Source: Dreissena polymorpha (Eukaryota; Mollusca; Bivalvia; Myida; Dreissenidae). From it: 64,000 bases of DNA. The stretch is taken from assembly GCF_020536995.1 (NCBI RefSeq), contig NC_068366.1, positions 28,438,918 to 28,502,917 on the forward strand. The letters run 5' to 3'. The notes beneath the pieces were generated by a model. The model did no database searches. It was not told where the DNA came from and saw only the letters and a list, made by a program, of their open reading frames with translations. Positions within the stretch are counted from its first letter, which is position 1. Every line of letters begins with the position of its first letter. This document shows positions 11,520-22,352 of this stretch, piece by piece. The position numbers and the translations under genes are program-made.

Positions 11520-12700
11520 GAAATGAAATCTTATGAATGGCAGTCAGCTGTCGTTGTGCAGCTTACAAAGATCGTAACACGTTAAGATTAAAAGAACTGC
11601 TATCAATAATCATGGGAGATCCCCTTAACACCTGATGCAAAACTAACAAGCAGAAAATAGGTTAGGAAAATCCTGCACCCACCAAAATGTAATAATGTGT
11701 ACATGTTGAACAACCCTTTGAATTGCAGTCAACATGCTTTGTAAATTGCACAGGTGTCCGTAAGGCATTCGATGTAATGGATTGGAGAACTAAATTGAAG
11801 ATCATGTTACAGTATGACATAATAGACACGTTTGTCAACCTCATACGTCATACGCAGCATCTGTAAAAGCATGATATTCCAATTGATTCACAGCTCTGAC
11901 CTCTTGCCGCCTTTGTTTTAACGAGTTGATAATATTGATTGTTGACCATGATGTTCATCGTTGATTTGTTAATTGCAACAAACATCCAGGTGTTCTAAGT
12001 GGTCTCTAGTATACTTAAACAAAGAGACTAGAAGACCTATTATTTGCCTTATGTCAAAATATCCGCAATATCAACAATATGCAAGAAAAAACGACCGGCT
12101 TGTGACCGGTTTCACAATAAATAGGTATGATCGCTAATGCTGTAGAAACCAAGTATATTAGGATTAATGCGGGAACCAGACGTAAACTCAGAATACAAGG
12201 CAACGCAAACAAAGATTCTCATGCTCAGGAGCATCCCTAGAACATCGGATGGAACAGAAAAAGAAATCTGGTCCAGACTTGGAAAAGCCAGGCATGTATT
12301 CACCATCAGGCTGATCGGGGAAAACGAATATCCGAGTACCCACCAAGTTTTTAACTTAATACCCACCATTGTATATGGATCAGAGATATAGACACGCAAC
12401 AAAGTACTTGATTATAATGTATGTCCGATACAGATTCTTCAACTCCTCTGACCAGACACAATTTCCAAAAAGTAACCAAATACCATTGTCTGTTAATCCC
12501 TAGTTTGAAAGAAACAAGGCAAGATGAAGAAAGGAGCCCTTGAAACGGAGTAGAACGCTTGCCAATGAGCTCAAAATTATACTGCTGCACCAACATTAAG
12601 TTTCATGCAGAGCTAATAACCTGCCAAAATGGCGAAATGAATTGGATGACCTATGGGACCAATACAGAAACTAGGGTAAAGTGAGTAAGTATGACCAGGA
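11520..12700 (+). mobile_element. Decayed non-LTR retrotransposon (LINE) fragment
   Basis: Around 11710-11860 one frame reads EQPFELQ...VNCTGVRKAFDVMDW and then LQYDIIDTFVNLIRHT. This matches the reverse transcriptase region of CR1/Jockey/RTE-type LINEs (consensus EKAFDSVDR, then a Y-x-I-P...NLIR stretch). Around 12270-12390 another frame reads KARHVFTIRL...IPTIVYGSE, like the thumb/C-terminal YGSE region of the same proteins. Stops and frame changes are frequent, so this is an old, truncated copy. Clade not resolved. Confidence 0.55.
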
Positions 12701-15700
12701 ATAAATAACAGAATACGCATTACTTAAAACTCCAATTGAACCAGCATGAGATAACACATAAATGCGATCCGTTGTTTTTGGCTAGGAACGAAGACACACT
12801 ACGAATGCAGAAACATAAACAAATTTGTGGCCACCGCCTGGGGACGGTTGATGCTTAAATAAATCATTTTGTTTGTTTTACAAATTCATTCATCACTGTT
12901 CCGGAAATGTATTAATTATCCATCTAATTGCCTAAATTAGGTCGTGTATAAAGGGCTACTTCAGCACATACCGTTGTTAAAAGTCATAACGATTGATTTC
13001 ACGCCGATACAGACACGTGTCCTCGTATTTTTGTATTGAACACAAGACTGTGTGATACGATCACATCTTCACAGAACAGTGGTGATAAATCAATATTGTT
13101 CATGTGTTTTTTCTATGAAAGTGTATTAATTGTATACAAGAAAACATTTTCAACTGTGAGTGTGTTTGTTTTTTCTTCATTATGTTCTTCTTGTCATTGT
13201 GTTCAGTGTTGTTGTTGTTAGTAATGTTTGTTGTTGTTTGCGTTGTTGTTCTTCTAACCGTCGTCTTCATTGTTCTAGTAGTAATTCTGTTGATAAAATA
13301 CAAAATCATTTTTTATTAATGATGGGGAAAACATGCATACACATGAGAAATAAACCTGCGCGTGCAATTATCCCATTACGTTTATATTAGCTCCATCGGC
13401 AATGCGTTTTTAAAGATTCGCTCTGTATAATTCATCAGAACTACATGCAAAGGTCGCAAAATCATGTCAATAGCAAGTGAAATATCGCTTGATTTAAACC
13501 CAGCTAATCATGTAGTTAAGTATTGCAAGGTATCGATGTTTGTGCCCAGCAAACCAAACTTAAAAATACTCAAACCAGCATTGGTTATACATTATTTCAT
13601 GCATGTGCGCTAACATAAATTGAGTTACCTTATAGTTCAAACATAAATCACAATTAAATTAGTACCTGAAGATACCGCGTTTGTCAATACGACGAACACA
13701 TTAGACGGGAGTGGTATATGGCATACCCTTTTGCCTTTAATATGAACTTAAGTGTCAAGAGAATAACTTAAGTAGTATTAAACCTATCGTAGTCTGTTTT
13801 ATTTCAGCCATGTCTGTCGTGTGTGTGGTGGACAATATCACTGTTTGTAACATAGTTGTATTGAGCAACTTCTGTTGAGCCCGACCTCAAATAATACTAA
13901 TTACACTATATTGTTACTGTTAAACACAAGTTTGTTTGCATAATTGTATGAAACTAAAACTGTCGTATACATAAAACGATCAATTACTCAGGAAAATATT
14001 AGATTGCTGTACGTTTTGACATCACTGAAGTACGTCGCTTCCGTATCGGTTGACCTTTCTCTGGGACGGATATAGTTAACTTGATTTGTTGTAACGGTGA
14101 TCGTCTGAACAATATCGGAGTACCTATTTGGTGACTTTTCCGACAGAGTTTCATACCGATCGCACTTCTGATTCTGAAATAATCATTATTGGAATTAAAT
14201 CGTTATTTCACGTATAAATCTTTACGTATGTTTGATGAATTAAGTAATGATAAATTACCATTAATTATGCCTGTATCACTTACCTGCTTCAGATATGTAG
14301 AGCTCTCTCTAAAAAGTATGAACAATTAAATGCAAATTCATTACCACGTTATTCGCATTGTATTGAATACTAGCTTGAACGTATTTATTACCAATACATT
14401 TTCTTATAAATGTATTAAAAAACCCCCGAATATATTGGATCTTTAAAAGTATTTAAATAATTAAAATGAATTACATCCACATATATTTATTTATCTATTA
14501 ATTTATAACTATTCAAACTGTTGTGAACAATACCTATTTTGTGTATGTTTACAATGCAATGGTGTCATCATAAGGTTTACATATTACTTTGGTGGTTGTA
14601 CGTTTTCATAGATGCCTGAAGTTCTGATACGGTCTGTACCACAATCATTAAATAAACGATTAAGGGAATACATTGTTTGACGGGTAATTTATTTACTAAA
14701 TGTCCATCGTTTTACACCTATGTCAACGTTCGCAAACACAAACTTCTGCAAAGATTAAATGAATTCATTGTTACGGTCCGCACATCGTTAACCGACATCA
14801 TGTCACACTAAATGCAGTTCTGGTTTATATTCGATATGTAAGAATCCTCATATTTTATTTTTTAAAGCGTTTTTTTTGACTTTTTGACGATGCTGCTTCA
14901 GCAGCTCGTTTAAGTTATCATACCATGAACAAATTCTTCACAATGGCGAGTTATGTAAAAGATCGAGATTGAGATAACTCGATTTTTTTAATCAGCATAT
15001 TTCGCTGATTAGCATTGATAACATTCTCCAGCAGAGTTGTCGTTCGTGCCTCAACATATAACAATAGCCGCGCCCATGAGAGAATGCTCACACTAGTGTC
15101 AAAACTTTCTTACAGCATACATCGAGTTGTTTGGCTATTTAGAAACTGTCATTTAGGATATTTGAGTTATTTATTAACTAAATCTCATGTTAACAATAGA
15201 TGGAATTCGAAGGATATATTCGATGTGAATGCAGGAATTTCTGGATCTTGACAGCTTGACACGGCAAAACTGGTATTTTTAGTTATCAATTTAAGTCACA
15301 TTTTGCTTTGTAAATTGTATTCGAGCATTTTGCGACTTATTGAATGACTATGATACCCGATATCAACATATCAAATGGGATTCGCAGATCACCAAGCTGT
15401 CCTGAAAACATTGATTACAAAGTCTTTACTCAAATTACTGGTTTGTATTATTTCTTCTTTCTATTTTAGTATTTGATATCATTTTCAAGTCAAATGAACT
15501 GTGTCACAGTAAAAGAGACATTAAGGCGATTGTGGCCAGTTTGGATCCAGATCAGCCTTCAGTCGCTTGAAAGCTGTTTGCATAAAAGCGGTTTTCTGAC
15601 AATAACAAATAGTTTAATTGGACACTGATTAGACTGCTTTTTCCCTGTGACCTGGCTCAAATAATAGTATTGTCATTAATCAAATGATTTTATTTCGAAC

Positions 15701-15915
15701 ATTAATCAAGTGTTAGTTTCGGGTTCCTCGGGATCAATGACTCCAGCACTTTCGTGTTGAGAATTGAATACTGCTTATGGCGATGCTAGGGGGCGTGAGA
15801 GATGTTGCATCTTCCATTATGTCTCATGAACTGACTCAATAATACCGAGTCGGCAATATTTGACTTAATTTTGGGTTTGGTTGCTTTGACGAGGGATCGA
15901 AAAATTTCAGAATCT
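12701..15915. other. Intergenic AT-rich DNA
   Basis: No supported gene. It contains a TTG-rich simple tract near 13195-13260 and short palindromes near 14960-15015. The small open frames lack domains and splice context. Confidence 0.45.
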
Positions 15916-15917
15916 TC

Positions 15918-15995
15918 CTAAAAGCCTAGTGGTAGAGTGTCGTCTTTGATTGCAGGAGGTTGTGCTGCGGGTTTGATCCCCAGAAGCGACATTGA
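15918..15995 (+). mobile_element. tRNA-derived SINE head
   Basis: CCTAGTGGTAGAG resembles a pol III A box and GGGTTTGATCCCC a B box, about 35 nt apart. The tRNA cloverleaf is not complete, so a SINE or tRNA pseudogene is more likely than a tRNA gene. Confidence 0.45.
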
Positions 15996-17552
15996 AAACT
16001 AGCCAACTTTGTTATCTAAAAGGCTGCTAAACCTGATATACTAAGAAAATGTGAATTTTCACTCACATGATGGTCATCAGTTATATTTGTAAAAACTCAC
16101 AGCAGTAGTAAACAATGGGACAATTATTATTGAACGCATCTTTTAATTGTCTTTGACACTTTCAGTTTGACATGGCCTAGATTGAAATATGTGACTTGAC
16201 TTTACCAGCACTCTTGTGACAGAGCTAAAGTGTAAATGTACCATTGGAGATCACCTAAAATTAGATTTGCTATAATAGAAGTATGGAAAGTTTTAAGGTT
16301 GTGACAAGTAAGCAAAAATGGGTCATTACCGAGAGGCCACAACTGATCTATGACTGTTTAAAACAAGAAAAATCAGTGCCCGATTTAGATTTTATGACAT
16401 AGTTCAATAAAAAATAATTTCAGAAGACTGGTAAAAGTTTAACGTTAATGTTACCAATGTGTCAGACCAGGGCCTTGATTTTGAAATCTAGGACATGCAT
16501 GGTCAGATGATGTCATTAAAGATTATACATTTTGACTTGTCTGCTGGTGCGTTGGCACACCAGGTGGCTTTGTTGCAATGGTTTGATGGAATGCTTTGAC
16601 GTGTAGTTACATTATAATTATACAGTATATCAAACTGTATTTGTTCAAATATGTTTGCATCTAGTATACTTATATTGATAATATTTACAAAATTAATGTA
16701 TATGAATGATAAACTCGACTGAAATCATTTAAATGATACTGAAATCATGACAGTACTTTATACTGATAATTATGTAATTATGTTGCTTGATATAATCATG
16801 TACAGCTATATCAAATGAGATCATACTGTAACTTCAATGATGAATTTCAGTGATTAAATTTAATCCAAAATGTACGTCAATCCCATCTCTCTCCCGCAGC
16901 GCGCATACCTAAAGGTCCTGCTGTGTACCAATTCAGATCTAGATCCAAAAATATTATACATAATTAGGTATCATGTTGTTTAGAGGGTTTGATTTTCCCT
17001 CTGTTGTATCATTGTATTGTTTTACTTTTTTAATCAGTGTGTTTAAAGATATATAAACATAGCTCCAGCGTCAGAGCTTCAGGCAATGAATATTTCACCC
17101 CCTGATCTTTTTTCAAATGGATATTTTAGCTAGCTCCTACATTCAATACAGTCAAATATATGTTAAGTAGTATCCGTACACATTGGTAGATTTAATTTGT
17201 ACATTAAATATTATTTTTAGTGTTTAAAAGATATAGTACACCTGTTCATGCTAGATTTATTAAGAGCCTAAGTCAAGCGGTATTTAAACATTTTTTAATG
17301 GAATTTTTTTCTGAAATGTACACATTTTCTCTTGAGCACTGGCCAGATATAATATGTATACAATTTCACCACTTTTATATGAAGCCCTGACCAGATCATA
17401 AATGTTAATCCCTTTTCTCTGGCACCCTGGTCATCTCCTGTTGATCACCTAACAAACATCTATCAAAATGGCAAATTATATGCAGGACAGTTCATTTTAT
17501 TCAATGGTTGAATAAAATACTTCAGAACAAAATTGACATCCTTCTACTCTAT

Positions 17553-17593
17553 TTGGACTGATTATATTACAATATCGACCTTAGCCGAAATTG
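17553..17593 (+). pseudogene. Stub of a duplicated FN3 exon
   Basis: About 40 bp ending TTAGCCGAAATTG followed by donor GTAAATT. It matches the 3' end of the FN3 exon at 7962-8002 and its first intron bases almost base for base. The rest of the FN3 exon and its acceptor are absent. It marks the left edge of a segmental duplication that includes the following transmembrane exon. Confidence 0.75.
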
Positions 17594-17717
17594 GTAAATT
17601 TGTAGTAGTATAAATAATGTTATTACACGTGAATATTATTCGGCTGTAAACATTTGGAAGGATTGAATTCCTGATTGCCTTTCAATTCCTAAGTTTTTTG
17701 AACGACTATCATTTCAG

Positions 17718-18857
17718 AACAAAAAGGATCTGTTTCAAAAGCTGTCGGTGGTACTGTTGGTGGTTTGTTAGTGATATGTATCATCGTTGCCGTCATTTTA
17801 GTTTGGAGGCGTAGGAAAACAGGTTATACATAAATATATACATAATGTCCATTTCCAATGTTATTATCCTGTATGTTTACACTGGAACCGCATTTTTGGA
17901 TAATCGGGTTTAATGCATGTGTGTAAATCATCGCCCCAGAAAAGCAGTCCGCACAGACTAATCACGGACGAAAATCTACGTCTTTGCTCAATTTCCGTTA
18001 AGGATTCTTCCTTCAAACGAACCATTGGATGCAAGTCTACAGTGTCGTTCCGGAGTAGCCTGTGCAGACAACTAAGGCTCATCTAGGTCTATATTTTAAG
18101 CATATACATTAAGCCAGTTTATCCAAAAAAACAACTCAATTATAAGCTGGTGCTGGGTGACCAATAACCGTGCTCAATGTCTGCAAGCAAAACAGCATTG
18201 TGTGAACGATACTTAACTCCCAGCAAGCATGCTCGTTTTTCAAAGAGCTTTACTCATTTTGCATACAACAATTTTACATTTGATTCGAATGCATTCAGAT
18301 TGATGTGTTGTAATGTATGACATTAATTTGTGTTATTTCAGATCGGAAAGATCCTATCTCGAAGCAAATTTTACTAAAAAGGTATGACACAATTATTTTT
18401 ATCCATTGTATATTTGAAAAACTATTACTTAACTTTATAGGTAGACATATCAATATAAGAGGTAGTGATATGCACACAATAACTTATGTACACATGATTG
18501 CGATTGGAATTGGGGCATATCTGGAAAAGTATGATAATTATTTATTAAAAACGTCATCAGAGGGGAGAGGCATTGGAAAGTTATTCGAATTTGTAAATTT
18601 GCATGCGTACGATTTTCTTCAACAACTGAATGAGGTACTTACTTTCTACATCAGTCATTAAGAAAATGCAGGCACATAACAACATGTAATATACAAAACC
18701 TTGCTTTAAAAGACCTTGAAATTCCGTTTCGCTAAGCAGTACACGGGTGTATTACAGTCACGAGAGTAAGAGTTGCATTTCCGTTAACGCTTTTAACTTT
18801 GTGTCTTTTAAAGATCTTGTACGAAGAAGCCCGAAAATACTACATATGAAAATAGTT
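17718..18857 (+). pseudogene. Phosphatase copy: transmembrane and juxtamembrane mini-exons
   Basis: Exon 17718-17822 (105 nt) encodes QKGSVSKAVGGTVGG, a hydrophobic helix with CIIVAVILV, and WRRRK; it is paralogous to 8122-8229. Exon 18342-18381 (40 nt, phase 1 to 2) encodes RKDPISKQILLK. Exon 18814-18857 (44 nt, phase 2 to 1) encodes SCTKKPENTTYENS. Exon order, small size and phases mirror the Ig receptor tail, which supports common descent. Confidence 0.7.
17911..18085. repeat. Degraded copy of the GTCGTCCC palindromic repeat family
   Basis: Contains GTCCGCACAGACTAATCACG and GTAGCCTGTGCAGAC, matching the core of the elements at 57250-57519 and 48675-48900. It sits in the intron after the phosphatase transmembrane exon. 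This copy is diverged. Confidence 0.6.
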
Positions 18858-19043
18858 GTAAGTATGCATTCATTGTTAACCGTCCCTGAGGCGTGTGCTT
18901 AATATTCCTTATATTAACATGTCATATCAACTACTCATAAACTACCTGAATTGAAAATTTACCGTGTACAAATGTGTATAAATTCAAAACACGCAACACA
19001 ACTAAGTGTTTTTAACAAAATTCATATATTAATTTCATTCAAG

Positions 19044-19837
19044 GTATGTTGACTCCGAACTCAAATACATATAATATGACAAGTGCATTTACCGAGAATC
19101 TAAAACAACCTACGATGCATGTACAAGCTGCAAACAAACTTGCACAAAATAACCAAAAGTCTCTCAATCGTGCATTTGAACATACGTTTAGAATGGACTA
19201 TACAAAAAATACTGACCCTCACCGTAAAGCGTTTGTTGGTGACATCCGACGTTCTGGAAAAGCAGATGTTGATCAGCGGCATGGACAAAATTCGTTTGAA
19301 CTTGAGCAAGATACAATCTATGATAATCTTGTGAAGAAACAAACACAGTTTAGAAGTAGGGATATAGCCATTTATACTTTACGATAATCTGTTGTGAAAG
19401 CCAAAGACGATAGCACCGAATTGTTTAGCGAATTTATTGTAAGCCATTTTTCTTTAAATCCTGTTTACGTTAACCGTTTTAGTGTGTAATTTATTTAAAA
19501 TTTCCAGAGTGATATAATATTTATCAATGTGCAACATACATGTATACGTACCTACACACATAAATACATAAATACATAAATGCGTAAATACATAAATGCA
19601 TAAAATACATAAATGCATAAATACATGACTACATAATGACATAAATAAATACATGTATACGTACGTAACCGTCACAGACACATACATACATAGCAAACTA
19701 AACTGTAAACAGCAGCCATGTTTTTCTCAATATATTATAGGCATTGAATGTTGCAAGTGAATCAATTTCGTATTCAACCGACTCAGCTTTGAAGTCTGCC
19801 AATACATTGAAAAACAGATACAAGAACATGTGTCCTT
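19044..19837 (+). pseudogene. Phosphatase copy: juxtamembrane exon and start of D1
   Basis: Exon 19044-19438 (395 nt) encodes a hydrophilic linker with tyrosines (NTYNM, TIYDNL) and then the PTP lead-in DIAIYTLR-x-SVVKAKDD...FSEFI, where x is TAA at 19385-19387. It fits the receptor-PTP pattern I-x-V-x2-L...F-x-E-F without gaps, so the stop is a substitution. Exon 19741-19837 ends LKNRYKNMCPY, the KNRYKNI-x-PYD motif at the start of the catalytic fold. Confidence 0.75.
19556..19645. repeat. ACATAAAT-type short tandem repeat
   Basis: About ten imperfect units of ACATAAATGC/ACATAAAT in the phosphatase intron between 19438 and 19741. Antisense open reading here is a by-product. Confidence 0.75.
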
Positions 19838-20289
19838 GTAAGTTCAATTTTGCGCATTATATAACACACCGCTTCGAGTACTGAAATGCGCTTTCTTTGC
19901 TGAAAGCAAATTACTTTGTGCATTTGTTCGATATAATTTACGTAGCTTTGGTCTTCGTTTCTGATCATATAAGGTTGTTTTGTTGCTTCTGTTTGAGTTT
20001 TTACGTCATTTCATTTGAATTTCAAAACCATTTGGAAATTAATGCAATTGTTTGCTTGAAACGAAAGGAGATAATATATTTGTATCGACCAAACGTTCAA
20101 GTTGACGATCAGATTTTGTTTAAGACAACATTATGGTGTTAGCTCTGGTTGTTTAAAAGTATCACCTCAGAAGTATCGCCTCAGAAGTCAAGAAGTTTCT
20201 TTTTTTGCCAATATAAAATGCTGCCCTAAACAGTATTTGAAAACATTTGTTTCGTGCGTTCTTTTATTGCAAACTCTGTATTATTCCAG

Positions 20290-22217
20290 ACGACAAAAAT
20301 CGTGTAAAGCTGCCTGTAATCGGAAACGATATCGACTCGGATTTCATAAACGCCAGTTTCATTGATGTAATACACTTTTGTTTTATTTTATTAAATGAAA
20401 TAATTGAGTTTGTCAGCTTAAGATTTCTCAAAAGACATATACTTTTATATCATTTAATTGTAGGGTTATTTGTCACCAAAGAAGTATATTGCAGCCCAAG
20501 GTAATAATTGTTTTACACTCACACGCACTTACGGCCTACAATGTATCAGAAAACTACATGTTAATTTGTTCACGTAAATTGTTCGTAATATATGCATATA
20601 ATTTGTGAAATGTAAATATAGGTTATTTGAATATTGCAGGTATAGCATATAACCATTTCAAATTTATTTATGATGTAGTTATTCACAAGACGATATGTAT
20701 TTAAACAATGTTGATGCTGTAGCCTCAGTTGTATCCTTATTTGCTTTGTTATGTTTTGTACTTTGCTGTGTTATTAAGAAAATTGAAAAATAATTGTATA
20801 CGAATGCAAATTGCATATTGCCTGTACATTAACCGTCTTTTTCGGTGTATGAATTTACGGTTGTTCTAATTTTAGCATACGTGAATAGCGCGCGTGTTTA
20901 GTCTGAAGATTGCCTAGAATTGTTTTAAAGTACTAAACGGTTGTTATGTTTGATGTCGGTCAACATAAGTATTCCATTTGAATCGTTATAACTACCAATT
21001 ATCATATAAAACATATTTTGTTATCATAGGGCCACTTGCTTCCACAAGAGCTGATTTTTGGAGTATGATTTGGGAACAAAATGTTGGGGTCGTAGCCATG
21101 GTTACAAACCTAGTTGAGGAGTCAAAGGTAAAGCTATTTAGGATTTTTGTGGTGGAAGGGCTGACAAAACATCAGTTTTGGATTACTTATTGTATTGCTA
21201 TGAATTGCGCGTATTTCATGTGATGTAGTACTAAAATGCAACTTTTCATGGTTTACAGAGAAAGGGCTTCCAATACTGGCCGATAAGCTCTGAAAATGAC
21301 TGTCAGTATAGTGATTACACAATGCGGTTCTTTCGGAAGAAACTTACGCTTACTATGTTGTTCGCACGTTGCACTGCACCAAGGTACCGAATAAAAAAAT
21401 GCTTTTTGTGTTTATGGCTTAAAGTATTACCAGGCTGTATAGACAGCCATTGTATGGTCTTTACTTTCCATGTTAAATGCTTATATGCTTATAGAAGGTT
21501 AATACGTATTTACAGAGTGGGTCAATTAAAGTACAAACAGTCCACCATTAACACTATACCGCTTGGCCGGACAAAGATGTTTCAGATACAGCTCTGTCCC
21601 TTATGCAATTTTGGCGCAAGGTTCGCAATGTCGAAAAACCAGACGAAGCTCCTTGGATCGTACACTGCAGGTTTACATTTTATCGTTTGCCTGACACAAA
21701 AATGACAGTCAATGTCAAAGTTACCAAAAATGTTTTGTCTTACTTTCAAGGCGTTCCTAAATGGTGAAGCGTTCTGTTTTCAGTGCCGGCGTGGGGAGAA
21801 CTGGAACTTTTATCGCACTTGACTATCTGTACGATCAAGGGATAACAGAGAAACAGATAAATGTGTTTGATGCTGTACTTAGTCAACAAAGAATCAATAT
21901 GGTTCAGACCAAGGTTTAATAAAACTCGTATCTGTTATTATTACTGAAACAACTACCAGTAATATTTCGTTTACGCTATTAATGTAACATACACTGTCGA
22001 CTTTCAATATAACCCATTGACACCGTTATTCATTCTGTAAAACCAATAATATTTGTATATTTGGTCTTCACTCGTGTATATATATTTGATGCAGAACCAG
22101 TACTTGTACCTCCACGAAGTTTCGTGTGAAGCGCTTTGCACTGTTGGTGAAGTATTGGAAAACACGGCTTTTATTGACACCCCGCGCACATCTGATTCAC
22201 TGAACCAGGAATATCAG
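20290..22217 (+). pseudogene. Phosphatase copy: catalytic D1 domain
   Basis: In order the exons show DFINASFID (substrate loop), GYLSPKKYIAAQGP, TRADFWSMIWEQNV, MVTNLVE, GFQYWP, then in a shifted frame ETYAYYVVRTLHC, HYTAWPD (WPD loop with general acid Asp), PWIVHCSAGVGRTGTF (P-loop with nucleophilic Cys and Arg), and MVQTKNQYLYLHE (Q loop). All catalytic residues are present. Exon 21259-21383 is 125 nt where 126 is needed, with the frame change near 21317-21325. TAA at 21549-21551 interrupts HH-x-HYTAWPD. The P-loop is split by an intron after the first two bases of the Ser codon. Confidence 0.85.
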
Positions 22218-22352
22218 GTAAATATTAAGAAATCAGAGAATATTCTTTTTCTCAAAGCATGGTCTAAGCTTGTTCACATTTTGTAACGAGAAAATTAGAG
22301 CTTTTTTTTTCCAGCCATTCTTTGTAGTTAACGGTTATTCACATATCTGCAG

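Noticed and set aside
12112-12596. Overlapping open frames of 74-96 codons
   Set aside because: Only the + frame matches a LINE C-terminal region; the antisense frames are shadows.
18317-18661. 114-codon open frame overlapping a phosphatase mini-exon
   Set aside because: It reads through a GT donor at 18382; the 40-nt exon with matching phases fits the paralogue better. A possible extra exon near 18545-18630 has no support.
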